Shown here: piece by piece, positions 12,535 through 24,236 of the stretch
How positions within the stretch are numbered: position 1 is the first letter of the stretch
Layout: every line of letters starts with the position of its first letter
NCBI RefSeq assembly: GCF_963678635.1
Contig: NC_087062.1
Location: forward strand, 39,077,330 to 39,141,329
DNA from: Symsagittifera roscoffensis
Taxonomy: Eukaryota > Xenacoelomorpha > Acoela > Convolutidae
Direction of reading: 5' to 3'
DNA length: 64,000 bases
Program-made: the position numbers and the translations under genes
Notes under the pieces: generated by a model
What the model was told of the DNA's origin: nothing
Database searches by the model: none
Seen by the model: only the letters and a program-made list of their open reading frames with translations

Positions 12535-12606
12535 TTCCAGATCGTCTAGTGGTTAGGACATTGCGTTGTGGCCGCAATAACTCAGGTTCGAATCCTGGTC
12601 TGGGAA
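12535..12606 (+). tRNA. tRNA-His(GTG), type a, base 1 T
   Basis: Carries the same TTCCAGA start as the copy 2959 bp upstream. Confidence 0.55.
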
Positions 12607-12978
12607 GCAGCTTCTGGAACAAACTATGAAACTTTATAAATCACATGCCAAAAACAATTAAACAAAACAATAGTCACAGAAAAAATACAAAACAGTTTCT
12701 TTTAGGAAAATACTGCTCTGCAAAAACTAATCCGTAACAAATTAGCTTATTCAGAATCAATCAAAGAAGTTATTCAAAAAATCATCAGATACCAGAAAAC
12801 CTTGATAATGATTAAGCAAAACGCTAAAAAAAACGAGAATTTTTCGCAGAGCTGAGGTAAACCGAAATCAAATTTAATAAGCAAAAAGCCACATAAGTAT
12901 GTCTAGAAAGAGTTCCAAATCGCCAAAAGCACCTGAATCTAGAAAAGATATGAAATCGATTGCCTAGCAGTACAATTG

Positions 12979-13050
12979 GTCCAGATCGTCTAGTGGTTAG
13001 GACATTGCGTTGTGGCCGCAATAACCCAGGTTCGAATCATGGTCTTGACT
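12979..13050 (+). pseudogene. tRNA-His-like, type b
   Basis: Type b consensus, hairpin-linked. Confidence 0.65.
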
Positions 13051-13520
13051 GCAGCTGCTGAAAAAACCTAGAAACTTTTAAAAACCACATGCCAAAGACA
13101 ATCAAACGAAAAAAGAGATACAGAAATAAATACAAAACTGTTTTGTATTTACTTCTGTTACTATTGTTTCGTTTAATTGTCTTTGGCTTGTGGTTTTCAA
13201 AATTTTTAAATTGTTTCCATGTTGTTTTTTTTTGAAATTTTACTCTTTTCGGAAAATATTGCTCCTTAACATAATCCTTAACATTTTAGCTTATTAAAAA
13301 TCAATCAAAGAAATTATTCAAAAAATCTTGACATGCCTGAAAACTTTGATTAACGATAAATGAAAACGCTAAAAACTATAAATTTTTGCAGAGCCGAAGT
13401 AAACTAAAATCAAATTTGCGTAGCAAAAATCCACAAAAGTCTGTCTAGAAAGAGTTTCAAGTCGCCAAAAGCACCTGAATCTAGAAAAGATATGAAAACG
13501 ATTGTCTTGCAGTAAAATTG

Positions 13521-13592
13521 GTCCAGATCGTCTAGTGGTTAGGACATTGCGTTGTGGCCGCAATAACTCAGGTTCGAATCCTGGTCTGGGAA
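13521..13592 (+). tRNA. tRNA-His(GTG), type a
   Basis: Type a consensus sequence. Confidence 0.6.
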
Positions 13593-13964
13593 GCAGCTTC
13601 TGGAACAAACTATGAAACTTTATAAATCACATGCCAAAAACAATTAAACAAAACAATAGTCACAGAAAAAATACAAAACAGTTTCTTTTAGGAAAATACT
13701 GCTCTGCAAAAACTAATCCGTAACAAATTAGCTTATTCAGAATCAATCAAAGAAGTTATTCAAAAAATCATCAGATACCAGAAAACCTTGATAATGATTA
13801 AGCAAAACGCTAAAAAAAACGAGAATTTTTCGCAGAGCTGAGGTAAACCGAAATCAAATTTAATAAGCAAAAAGCCACATAAGTATGTCTAGAAAGAGTT
13901 CCAAATCGCCAAAAGCACCTGAATCTAGAAAAGATATGAAATCGATTGCCTAGCAGTACAATTG

Positions 13965-14036
13965 GTCCAGATCGTCTAGTGGTTAGGACATTGCGTTGTG
14001 GCCGCAATAACCCAGGTTCGAATCATGGTCTTGACT
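13965..14036 (+). pseudogene. tRNA-His-like, type b
   Basis: Type b consensus, hairpin-linked. Confidence 0.65.
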
Positions 14037-14506
14037 GCAGCTGCTGAAAAAACCTAGAAACTTTTAAAAACCACATGCCAAAGACAATCAAACGAAAAAA
14101 GAGATACAGAAATAAATACAAAACTGTTTTGTATTTACTTCTGTTACTATTGTTTCGTTTAATTGTCTTTGGCTTGTGGTTTTCAAAATTTTTAAATTGT
14201 TTCCATGTTGTTTTTTTTTGAAATTTTACTCTTTTCGGAAAATATTGCTCCTTAACATAATCCTTAACATTTTAGCTTATTGAAAATCAATCAAAGAAAT
14301 TATTCAAAAAATCTTGACATGCCTGAAAACTTTGATTAACGATAAATGAAAACGCTAAAAACTATAAATTTTTGCAGAGCCGAAGTAAACTAAAATCAAA
14401 TTTGCGTAGCAAAAATCCACAAAAGTCTGTCTAGAAAGAGTTTCAAGTCGCCAAAAGCACCTGAATCTAGAAAAGATATGAAAACGATTGTCTTGCAGTA
14501 AAATTG

Positions 14507-14578
14507 GTCCAGATCGTCTAGTGGTTAGGACATTGCGTTGTGGCCGGAATAACTCAGGTTCGAATCCTGGTCTGGGAA
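14507..14578 (+). tRNA. tRNA-His(GTG), type a variant
   Basis: The 3' anticodon strand is CGGAA, giving a G:G mismatch at 29:41 on top of the type a acceptor defect. Confidence 0.5.
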
Positions 14579-14951
14579 GCAGCTTCTGGAACAAACTATG
14601 AAACTTTATAAATCACATGCCAAAAACAATTAAACAAAACAATAGTCACAGAAAAAATACAAAACAGTTTCTTTTAGGAAAATACTGCTCTGCAAAAACT
14701 AATCCGTAACAAATTAGCTTATTCAGAATCAATCAAAGAAGTTATTCAAAAAATCATCAGATACCAGAAAACCTTGATAATGATTAAGCAAAACGCTAAA
14801 AAAAAACGAGAATTTTTCGCAGTGCTGAGGTAAACCGAAATCAAATTTAATAAGCAAAAAGCCACATAAGTATGTCTAGAAAGAGTTCCAAATCGCCAAA
14901 AGCACCTGAATCTAGAAAAGATATGAAATCGATTGCCTAGCAGTACAATTG

Positions 14952-15023
14952 GTCCAGATCGTCTAGTGGTTAGGACATTGCGTTGTGGCCGCAATAACCC
15001 AGGTTCGAATCATGGTCTTGACT
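14952..15023 (+). pseudogene. tRNA-His-like, type b
   Basis: Type b consensus. The upstream flank has an extra A near 14800, as at 11840. Confidence 0.65.
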
Positions 15024-15493
15024 GCAGCTGCTGAAAAAACCTAGAAACTTTTAAAAACCACATGCCAAAGACAATCAAACGAAAAAAGAGATACAGAAAT
15101 AAATACAAAACTGTTTTGTATTTACTTCTGTTACTATTGTTTCGTTTAATTGTCTTTGGCTTGTGGTTTTCAAAATTTTTAAATTGTTTCCGTGTTGTTT
15201 TTTTTTGAAATTTTACTCTTTTCGGAAAATATTGCTCCTTAACATAATCCTTAACATTTTAGCTTATTGAAAATCAATCAAAGAAATTATTCAAAAAATC
15301 TTGACATGCCTGAAAACTTTGATTAACGATAAATGAAAACGCTAAAAACTATAAATTTTTGCAGAGCCGAAGTAAACTAAAATCAAATTTGCGTAGCAAA
15401 AATCCACAAAAGTCTGTCTAGAAAGAGTTTCAAGTCGCCAAAAGCACCTGAATCTAGAAAAGATATGAAAACGATTGTCTTGCAGTAAAATTG

Positions 15494-15565
15494 GTCCAGA
15501 TCGTCTAGTGGTTAGGACATTGCGTTGTGGCCGCAATAACTCAGGTTCGAATCCTGGTCTGGGAA
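15494..15565 (+). tRNA. tRNA-His(GTG), type a
   Basis: Type a consensus sequence. Confidence 0.6.
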
Positions 15566-15937
15566 GCAGCTTCTGGAACAAACTATGAAACTTTATAAAT
15601 CACATGCCAAAAACAATTAAACAAAACAATAGTCACAGAAAAAATACAAAACAGTTTCTTTTAGGAAAATACTGCTCTGCAAAAACTAATCCGTAACAAA
15701 TTAGCTTATTCAGAATCAATCAAAGAAGTTATTCAAAAAATCATCAGATACCAGAAAACCTTGATAATGATTAAGCAAAACGCTAAAAAAAACGAGAATT
15801 TTTCGCAGAGCTGAGGTAAACCGAAATCAAATTTAATAAGCAAAAAGCCACATAAGTATGTCTAGAAAGAGTTCCAAATCGCCAAAAGCACCTGAATCTA
15901 GAAAAGATATGAAATCGATTGCCTAGCAGTACAATTG

Positions 15938-16009
15938 GTCCAGATCGTCTAGTGGTTAGGACATTGCGTTGTGGCCGCAATAACCCAGGTTCGAATCATG
16001 GTCTTGACT
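15938..16009 (+). pseudogene. tRNA-His-like, type b
   Basis: Type b consensus, hairpin-linked. Confidence 0.65.
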
Positions 16010-16479
16010 GCAGCTGCTGAAAAAACCTAGAAACTTTTAAAAACCACATGCCAAAGACAATCAAACGAAAAAAGAGATACAGAAATAAATACAAAACTGT
16101 TTTGTATTTACTTCTGTTACTATTGTTTCGTTTAATTGTCTTTGGCTTGTGGTTTTCAAAATTTTTAAATTGTTTCCATGTTGTTTTTTTTTGAAATTTT
16201 ACTCTTTTCGGAAAATATTGCTCCTTAACATAATCCTTAACATTTTAGCTTATTGAAAATCAATCAAAGAAATTATTCAAAAAATCTTGACATGCCTGAA
16301 AACTTTGATTAACGATAAATGAAAACGCTAAAAACTATAAATTTTTGCAGAGCCGAAGTAAACTAAAATCAAATTTGCGTAGCAAAAATCCACAAAAGTC
16401 TGTCTAGAAAGAGTTTCAAGTCGCCAAAAGCACCTGAATCTAGAAAAGATATGAAAACGATTGTCTTGCAGTAAAATTG

Positions 16480-16551
16480 GTCCAGATCGTCTAGTGGTTA
16501 GGACATTGCGTTGTGGCCGCAATAACTCAGGTTCGAATCCTGGTCTGGGAA
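16480..16551 (+). tRNA. tRNA-His(GTG), type a
   Basis: Type a consensus sequence. Confidence 0.6.
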
Positions 16552-16923
16552 GCAGCTTCTGGAACAAACTATGAAACTTTATAAATCACATGCCAAAAAC
16601 AATTAAACAAAACAATAGTCACAGAAAAAATACAAAACAGTTTCTTTTAGGAAAATACTGCTCTGCAAAAACTAATCCGTAACAAATTAGCTTATTCAGA
16701 ATCAATCAAAGAAGTTATTCAAAAAATCATCAGATACCAGAAAATCTTGATAATGATTAAGCAAAACGCTAAAAAAAACGAGAATTTTTCGCAGAGCTGA
16801 GGTAAACCGAAATCAAATTTAATAAGCAAAAAGCCACATAAGTATGTCTAGAAAGAGTTCCAAATCGCCAAAAGCACCTGAATCTAGAAAAGATATGAAA
16901 TCGATTGCCTAGCAGTACAATTG

Positions 16924-16995
16924 GTCCATATCGTCTAGTGGTTAGGACATTGCGTTGTGGCCGCAATAACCCAGGTTCGAATCATGGTCTTGACT
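16924..16995 (+). pseudogene. tRNA-His-like, type b
   Basis: Position 6 is T (GTCCATA), adding a third acceptor/T-arm defect. Confidence 0.68.
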
Positions 16996-17465
16996 GCAGC
17001 TGCTGAAAAAACCTAGAAACTTTTAAAAACCACATGCCAAAGACAATCAAACGAAAAAAGAGATACAGAAATAAATACAAAACTGTTTTGTATTTACTTC
17101 TGTTACTATTGTTTCGTTTAATTGTCTTTGGCTTGTGGTTTTCAAAATTTTTAAATTGTTTCCGTGTTGTTTTTTTTTGAAATTTTACTCTTTTCGGAAA
17201 ATATTGCTCCTTAACATAATCCTTAACATTTTAGCTTATTGAAAATCAATCAAAGAAATTATTCAAAAAATCTTGACATGCCTGAAAACTTTGATTAACG
17301 ATAAATGAAAACGCTAAAAACTATAAATTTTTGCAGAGCCGAAGTAAACTAAAATCAAATTTGCGTAGCAAAAATCCACAAAAGTCTGTCTAGAAAGAGT
17401 TTCAAGTCGCCAAAAGCACCTGAATCTAGAAAAGATATGAAAACGATTGTCTTGCAGTAAAATTG

Positions 17466-17537
17466 GTCCAGATCGTCTAGTGGTTAGGACATTGCGTTGT
17501 GGCCGCAATAACTCAGGTTCGAATCCTGGTCTGGGAA
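17466..17537 (+). tRNA. tRNA-His(GTG), type a
   Basis: Type a consensus sequence. Confidence 0.6.
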
Positions 17538-17909
17538 GCAGCTTCTGGAACAAACTATGAAACTTTATAAATCACATGCCAAAAACAATTAAACAAAACA
17601 ATAGTCACAGAAAAAATACAAAACAGTTTCTTTTAGGAAAATACTGCTCTGCAAAAACTAATCCGTAACAAATTAGCTTATTCAGAATCAATCAAAGAAG
17701 TTATTCAAAAAATCATCAGATACCAGAAAACCTTGATAATGATTAAGCAAAACGCTAAAAAAAACGAGAATTTTTCGCAGAGCTGAGGTAAACCGAAATC
17801 AAATTTAATAAGCAAAAAGCCACATAAGTATGTCTAGAAAGAGTTCCAAATCGCCAAAAGCACCTGAATCTAGAAAAGATATGAAATCGATTGCCTAGCA
17901 GTACAATTG

Positions 17910-17981
17910 GTCCAGATCGTCTAGTGGTTAGGACATTGCGTTGTGGCCGCAATAACCCAGGTTCGAATCATGGTCTTGACT
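17910..17981 (+). pseudogene. tRNA-His-like, type b
   Basis: Type b consensus, hairpin-linked. Confidence 0.65.
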
Positions 17982-18451
17982 GCAGCTGCTGAAAAAACCT
18001 AGAAACTTTTAAAAACCACATGCCAAAGACAATCAAACGAAAAAAGAGATACAGAAATAAATACAAAACTGGTTTGTATTTACTTCTGTTACTATTGTTT
18101 CGTTTAATTGTCTTTGGCTTGTGGTTTTCAAAATTTTTAAATTGTTTCCATGTTGTTTTTTTTTGAAATTTTACTCTTTTCGGAAAATATTGCTCCTTAA
18201 CATAATCCTTAACATTTTAGCTTATTGAAAATCAATCAAAGAAATTATTCAAAAAATCTTGACATGCCTGAAAACTTTGATTAACGATAAATGAAAACGC
18301 TAAAAACTATAAATTTTTGCAGAGCCGAAGTAAACTAAAATCAAATTTGCGTAGCAAAAATCCACAAAAGTCTGTCTAGAAAGAGTTTCAAGTCGCCAAA
18401 AGCACCTGAATCTAGAAAAGATATGAAAACGATTGTCTTGCAGTAAAATTG

Positions 18452-18523
18452 GTCCAGATCGTCTAGTGGTTAGGACATTGCGTTGTGGCCGCAATAACTC
18501 AGGTTCGAATCCTGGTCTGGGAA
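18452..18523 (+). tRNA. tRNA-His(GTG), type a
   Basis: Type a body. The 3' flank reads cttatgg for cttctgg. Confidence 0.6.
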
Positions 18524-18894
18524 GCAGCTTATGGAACAAACTATGAAACTTTATAAATCACATGCCAAAAACAATTAAACAAAACAATAGTCACAGAAAA
18601 AATACAAAACAGTTTCTTTTAGGAAAATACTGCTCTGCAAAAACTAATCCGTAACAAATTAGCTTATTCAGAATCAATCAAAGAAGTTATTCAAAAAATC
18701 ATCAGATACCAGAAAACCTTGATAATGATTAAGCAAAACGCTAAAAAAACGAGAATTTTTCGCAGAGCTGAGGTAAACCGAAATCAAATTTAATAAGCAA
18801 AAAGCCACATAAGTATGTCTAGAAAGAGTTCCAAATCGCCAAAAGCACCTGAATCTAGAAAAGATATGAAATCGATTGCCTAGCAGTACAATTG

Positions 18895-18966
18895 GTCCAG
18901 ATCGTCTAGTGGTTAGGACATTGCGTTGTGGCCGCAATAACCCAGGTTCGAATCATGGTCTTGACT
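18895..18966 (+). pseudogene. tRNA-His-like, type b
   Basis: Type b consensus, hairpin-linked. Confidence 0.65.
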
Positions 18967-19437
18967 GCAGCTGCTGAAAAAACCTAGAAACTTTTAAAAA
19001 CCACATGCCAAAGACAATCAAACGAAAAAAGAAATACAGAAATAAATACAAAACTGTTTTGTATTTACTTCTGTTACTATTGTTTCGTTTAATTGTCTTT
19101 GGCTTGTGGTTTTCAAAATTTTTAAATTGTTTCCATGTTGTTTTTTTTTTGAAATTTTACTCTTTTCGGAAAATATTGCTCCTTAACATAATCCTTAACA
19201 TTTTAGCTTATTGAAAATCAATCAAAGAAATTATTCAAAAAATCTTGACATGCCTGAAAACTTTGATTAACGATAAATGAAAACGCTAAAAACTATAAAT
19301 TTTTGCAGAGCCGAAGTAAACTAAAATCAAATTTGCGTAGCAAAAATCCACAAAAGTCGGTCTAGAAAGAGTTTCAAGTCGCCAAAAGCACCTGAATCTA
19401 GAAAAGATATGAAAACGATTGTCTTGCAGTAAAATTG

Positions 19438-19509
19438 GTCCAGATCGTCTAGTGGTTAGGACATTGCGTTGTGGCCGCAATAACTCAGGTTCGAATCCTG
19501 GTCTGGGAA
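19438..19509 (+). tRNA. tRNA-His(GTG), type a
   Basis: Type a body. The 3' flank reads cttcttg. Confidence 0.6.
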
Positions 19510-19880
19510 GCAGCTTCTTGAACAAACTATGAAACTTTATAAATCACATGCCAAAAACAATTAAACAAAACAATAGTCACAGAAAAAATACAAAACAGTT
19601 TCTTTTAGGAAAATACTGCTCTGCAAAAACTAATCCGTAACAAATTAGCTTATTCAGAATCAATCAAAGAAGTTATTCAAAAAATCATCAGATACCAGAA
19701 AACCTTGATAATGATTAAGCAAAACGCTAAAAAAACGAGAATTTTTCGCAGAGCTGAGGTAAACCGAAATCAAATTTAATAAGCAAAAAGCCACATAAGT
19801 ATGTCTAGAAAGAGTTCCAAATCGCCAAAAGCACCTGAATCTAGAAAAGATATGAAATCGATTGCCTAGCAGTACAATTG

Positions 19881-19952
19881 GTCCAGATCGTCTAGTGGTT
19901 AGGACATTGCGTTGTGGCCGCAATAACCCAGGTTCGAATCATGGTCTTGACT
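19881..19952 (+). pseudogene. tRNA-His-like, type b
   Basis: Type b body. Its hairpin left arm lacks 2 nt (agagaca). Confidence 0.65.
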
Positions 19953-20420
19953 GCAGCTGCTGAAAAAACCTAGAAACTTTTAAAAACCACATGCCAAAGA
20001 CAATCAAACGAAAAAAGAGACAGAAATAAATACAAAACTGTTTTGTATTTACTTCTGTTACTATTGTTTCGTTTAATTGTCTTTGGCTTGTGGTTTTCAA
20101 AATTTTTAAATTGTTTCCATGTTGTTTTTTTTTGAAATTTTACTCTTTTCGGAAAATATTGCTCCTTAACATAATCCTTAACATTTTAGCTTATTGAAAA
20201 TCAATCAAAGAAATTATTCAAAAAATCTTGACATGCCTGAAAACTTTGATTAACGATAAATGAAAACGCTAAAAACTATAAATTTTTGCAGAGCCGAAGT
20301 AAACTAAAATCAAATTTGCGTAGCAAAAATCCACAAAAGTCTGTCTAGAAAGAGTTTCAAGTCGCCAAAAGCACCTGAATCTAGAAAAGATATGAAAACG
20401 ATTGTCTTGCAGTAAAATTG

Positions 20421-20492
20421 GTCCAGATCGTCTAGTGGTTAGGACATTGCGTTGTGGCCGCAATAACTCAGGTTCGAATCCTGGTCTGGGAA
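20421..20492 (+). tRNA. tRNA-His(GTG), last type a copy
   Basis: Type a consensus body. This is the last round of the 986-bp repeat. Confidence 0.6.
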
Positions 20493-20863
20493 GCAGCTTC
20501 TGGAACAAACTATGAAACTTTATAAATCACATGCCAAAAACAATTAAACAAAACAATAGTCACAGAAAAAATACAAAACAGTTTCTTTTAGGAAAATACT
20601 GCTCTGCAAAAACTAATCCGTAACAAATTAGCTAATTCAGAATCAATCAAAGAAGTTATTCAAAAAATCATCAGATACCAGAAAACCTTGATAATGATTA
20701 AGCAAAACGCTAAAAAAACGAGAATTTTTCGCAGAGCTGAGGTAAACCGAAATCAAATTTAATAAGCAAAAAGCCACATAAGTATGTCTAGAAAGAGTTC
20801 CAAATCGCCAAAAGCACCTGAATCTAGAAAAGATATGAAATCGATTGCCTAGCAGTACAATTG

Positions 20864-20935
20864 GTCCAGATCGTCTAGTGGTTAGGACATTGCGTTGTGG
20901 CTACATTAACCCAGGTTCGAATCATGGTCTTGACT
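20864..20935 (+). pseudogene. tRNA-His-like, chimeric hairpin unit
   Basis: The 5' half is type b. From the 3' anticodon strand (TACAT) onwards it resembles the ATTTG/CGCAT family, so it looks recombinant inside the tRNA. Confidence 0.62.
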
Positions 20936-21404
20936 GCAGCTGCTGAAAAAACCTATAAACTTTTTAAAACCACGTGCCAAAGACAATTAAACGGAAAAAG
21001 AGTTACAGAAATAAATACAAAATTGTTTTGTATTTACTTCTGTTACTATTGATTCGTTTAATTGTCTTTGGCTTGTGGTTTTCAAATTTTTTAAATTGTT
21101 TCCATGTTGTTTTTTTTGAAATTTTACTCTTTTCGGAAAATATTGCTCCTTAACATAATCCTTAACATTTTAGCTTATTGAAAATCAATCAAAGAAATAA
21201 TTCAAAAAATCTTGACATGCCTGAAAACTTTGATTAACGATAAATGAAAACGCTAAAAACTATAAATTTTTGCAGAGCCGAAGTAAACTAAAATCAAATT
21301 TGCGTAGCAAAAATCCACAAAAGTCTGTCTAGAAAGAGTTCCAAGTCGCCAAAAGCACCTGAATCTAGAAAAGATATTAAATCTATTGCCTTGCAGTACA
21401 ATTG

Positions 21405-21476
21405 GTCCAGATCGTCTATTTGTTAGGACATTGCGTTGTGGCCGCATTAACCCAGGTTCGAATCATGGTCTTGACT
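21405..21476 (+). pseudogene. tRNA-His-like, last hairpin unit
   Basis: ATTTG D loop, CGCAT and CATGG/TCTTGACT. The last of the 23 hairpin units. Confidence 0.65.
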
Positions 21477-21949
21477 GCAGCTGCTGAAAAAACATATAAA
21501 CTTTTAAAAACCACATGCCAAAGACAATTAAACGAAGAAAGAGTTACAGAAAAAAATACAAAACTGTTTTGTATTTACTTCTGTTACTATTGTTTCGTTT
21601 AATTGTCTTTGGCTTGTGGTTTTTAAAAATTTTTAGTTGTTTCTATGTAGTTTTTTTGAAATTTTACTCTATTCGGAAAATAATGCTCTGCAAAAACTAA
21701 TCCTTAACATTTTAGCTTATTGAAAATCAATCAGAGAACTTGTTCAAAAAATCATGAGATGCCAGAAAAGCTTGATTATTTATTAATGGAAACGCTAAAA
21801 AAAACAAGAAATATTTGCAGAGCTGAAGTAAACCGAAATCAAATTTGCTAAGCAAAAATCCACAAAAGTCTGTCTAGAAAGAGTTCCAAATCGCCAAAAG
21901 CCCCTGAATCTAGAAAAGATATGAAATCGATTGCCTTGCAGTAAAATTG

Positions 21950-22021
21950 GTCCAGATCGTCTAGTGGTTAGGACATTGCGTTGTGGCCGCAATAACCCAG
22001 GTTCGAATCCTGGTCTGGACA
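21950..22021 (+). tRNA. tRNA-His(GTG), consensus copy
   Basis: Decodes histidine codons. Acceptor GTCCAGA/TCTGGAC pairs 7 of 7. The D arm is GTCT/GGAC with A14, the GG of the D loop and A21. The anticodon arm is TTGCG-TTGTGGC-CGCAA with GTG at 34-36, the variable loop TAAC, the T arm CCAGG-TTCGAAT-CCTGG, and the discriminator A. The 3' CCA is not encoded, as expected in eukaryotes. The base before position 1 is G. The internal B box GGTTCGAATCC is perfect. TTTT at 22027-22030 is a canonical RNA polymerase III stop. Confidence 0.9.
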
Positions 22022-22026
22022 GCAGC

Positions 22027-22030
22027 TTTT
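22027..22030 (+). terminator. RNA polymerase III TTTT terminator
   Basis: T-run 6 nt after the discriminator base. The same run follows the copies starting at 22393, 22836, 23722, 24165, 24608, 25497, 25940, 26382, 27269 and 27712. In most other units this position reads CTTCTGG and the first TTTT is farther downstream. Confidence 0.75.
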
Positions 22031-22392
22031 GGCAAAAACTAAAACATTTTATAAACCACATGCCAAAAACAATTAAACGAAACAATATATACAGAAAAAA
22101 ATACAAAACAGTTTCTTTTAGGAAAATACTGCTCTAAAAAACTAATCCTTATTATTTTAGCTTATTGAAAATCAATCAAAGAAGTTATTCAAAAAATCAT
22201 CAGATGCCAGAAAACCTTGATTAATGATTAAGGAAAACGATAAAAAACGAGAAATATTTGCAGAGCTGAAGTAAACCGAAATCAAATTTGCAAAGCAAAA
22301 ATCCACAAAAGTCTGTCTAGAAAGAGTTCCAAATCGCCAAAAGCCCCTGAATCTAGAAAAGATATGAAATCGATTGCCTTGCAGTAAAATTG

Positions 22393-22464
22393 GTCCAGAT
22401 CGTCTAGTGGTTAGGACATTGCGTTGTGGCCGCAATAACCCAGGTTCGAATCCTGGTCTGGACA
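22393..22464 (+). tRNA. tRNA-His(GTG)
   Basis: Identical to the consensus body. TTTT at 22470-22473. Confidence 0.9.
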
Positions 22465-22835
22465 GCAGCTTTTGGCAAAAACTAAAACATTTTATAAACC
22501 ACATGCCAAAAACAATTAAGCGAAACAATATATACAGAAAAAAATACAAAACAGTTTCTTTTAGGAAAATACTGCTCTAAAAAACTAATCCTTATTATTT
22601 TAGCTTATTGAAAATCAATCAAAGAAGTTATTCAAAAAATCATCAGATGCCAGAAAACCTTGATTAATGATTAAGGAAAACGATAAAAAACGAGAAATTT
22701 TTGCAGAGCTGAGGTAAACCGAAATCAAATTTTATAAGCAAAAAGCCACAAAAGTCTGTCTAGAAAGTGTTCCAAATCGCCAAAAGCACCTGAATCTAGA
22801 AAAGATATGAAATCGATTGCCTTGCAGTAAAATTG

Positions 22836-22907
22836 GTCCAGATCGTCTAGTGGTTAGGACATTGCGTTGTGGCCGCAATAACCCAGGTTCGAATCCTGGT
22901 CTGGACA
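22836..22907 (+). tRNA. tRNA-His(GTG)
   Basis: Identical to the consensus body, close TTTT downstream. Confidence 0.9.
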
Positions 22908-23278
22908 GCAGCTTTTGGCAAAAACTAAAACATTTTATAAACCACATGCCAAAAACAATTAAACGAAACAATATTTACAGAAAAAAATACAAAACAGTTT
23001 CTTTTAGGAAAATACTGCTCTAAAAAACTAATCCTTATTATTTTAGCTTATTGAAAATCAATCAAAGAAGTTATTCAAAAAATCATCAGATGCCAGAAAA
23101 CCTTGATTAATGATTAAGGAAAACGATAAAAAACGAGAAATTTTTGCAGAGCTGAGGTAAACCGAAATCAAACTTCATAAGCAAAAAGCCACAAAAGTAT
23201 GTCTAGAAAGGGTTCCAAATCGCCAAAAGCACCTGAATCTAGAAAAGATATGAAAACGATTGTCTTGCAGTACAATTG

Positions 23279-23350
23279 GTCCAGGTCGTCTAGTCGATAG
23301 GACATTGCGTTGTGGCCGCAATAACCCAGGTTCGAATCCTGGTCTGGACA
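23279..23350 (+). tRNA. tRNA-His(GTG), D-arm variant
   Basis: AGGTCGTCTAGTCGATAGG replaces the consensus D region: A7 becomes G (G:T with 66) and GG of the D loop becomes CG. The other arms are intact. The 3' flank is of the cttctgg type. Confidence 0.55.
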
Positions 23351-23721
23351 GCAGCTTCTGGAAAAAACTTTAAAAATTTACAAACAACTTGCCAAAAACA
23401 AATAAACGAAACAATAGTTACAGAAAAAAATACAAAACAGTTTCTTTTAGGAAAATACTGCTCTAAAAAACTAATCCTTAACATTTTAGCTTATTGAAAA
23501 TCAATCAAAGAAGTTATTCAAAAAATCGTCAGATACCAGAAAACCTTGATTAATGATTAAGGAAAACGATAAAAAACGAGAAATTTTTGCAGAGCTGAGG
23601 TAAATCGAAATCAAATTTTATAAGCAAAAAGCCACAAAAATCTGTCTAGAAAGTGTTCCAAATCGCCAAAAGCACCTGAATCTAGAAAAGATATGAAATC
23701 GATTGCCTTGCAGTAAAATTG

Positions 23722-23793
23722 GTCCAGATCGTCTAGTGGTTAGGACATTGCTTTGTGGCCGCAATAACCCAGGTTCGAATCCTGGTCTGGACA
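23722..23793 (+). tRNA. tRNA-His(GTG), anticodon-stem variant
   Basis: TTGCT/CGCAA leaves T opposite C at 31:39. TTTT follows. Confidence 0.6.
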
Positions 23794-24164
23794 GCAGCTT
23801 TTGGCAAAAACTAAAACATTTTATAAACCACATGCCAAAAACAATTAAACGAAACAATATTTACAGAAAAAAATACAAAGCAGTTTCTTTTAGGAAAATA
23901 CTGCTCTAAAAAACTAATCCTTAACATTTTAGCTTATTGAAAAGGAATCAAAGAAGTTATTCAAAAAATCATCAGATACCAGAAAACCTTGATTAATGAT
24001 TAAGGAAAACGCTAAAAAACGAGAAATTTTTGCAGAGCTGAGGTAAACCGAAATTAATTTTCATAAGCAAAAAGCCACAAAAGTCTGTCTAGAAAGAGTT
24101 CCAAATCGCCAAAAGCACCTGAATCTAGAAAAGATATGAAATCGATTGCCTTGCAGTAAAATTG

Positions 24165-24236
24165 GTCCAGATCGTCTAGTGGTTAGGACATTGCGTTGTG
24201 GCCGCAATAACGCAGGTTCGAATCCTGGTCTGGACA
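24165..24236 (+). tRNA. tRNA-His(GTG), T-stem variant
   Basis: T stem GCAGG/CCTGG has one mismatch at 49:65. TTTT follows. Confidence 0.65.

Larger units (their letters stand above)
5900..20900 (+). repeat. 986-bp higher-order repeat, 15 rounds
   Basis: Two unit types alternate. Type a is about 443 bp with a nearly intact tRNA ending tctgggaa. Type b is about 543 bp with a tRNA ending tcttgact and a hairpin. Type a bodies start at 6076, 7062, 8048, 9576, 10562, 11548, 12535, 13521, 14507, 15494, 16480, 17466, 18452, 19438 and 20421. The period is 983-987 bp, with only a few substitutions between rounds. One extra hairpin unit interrupts the pattern at 9034. Confidence 0.92.
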
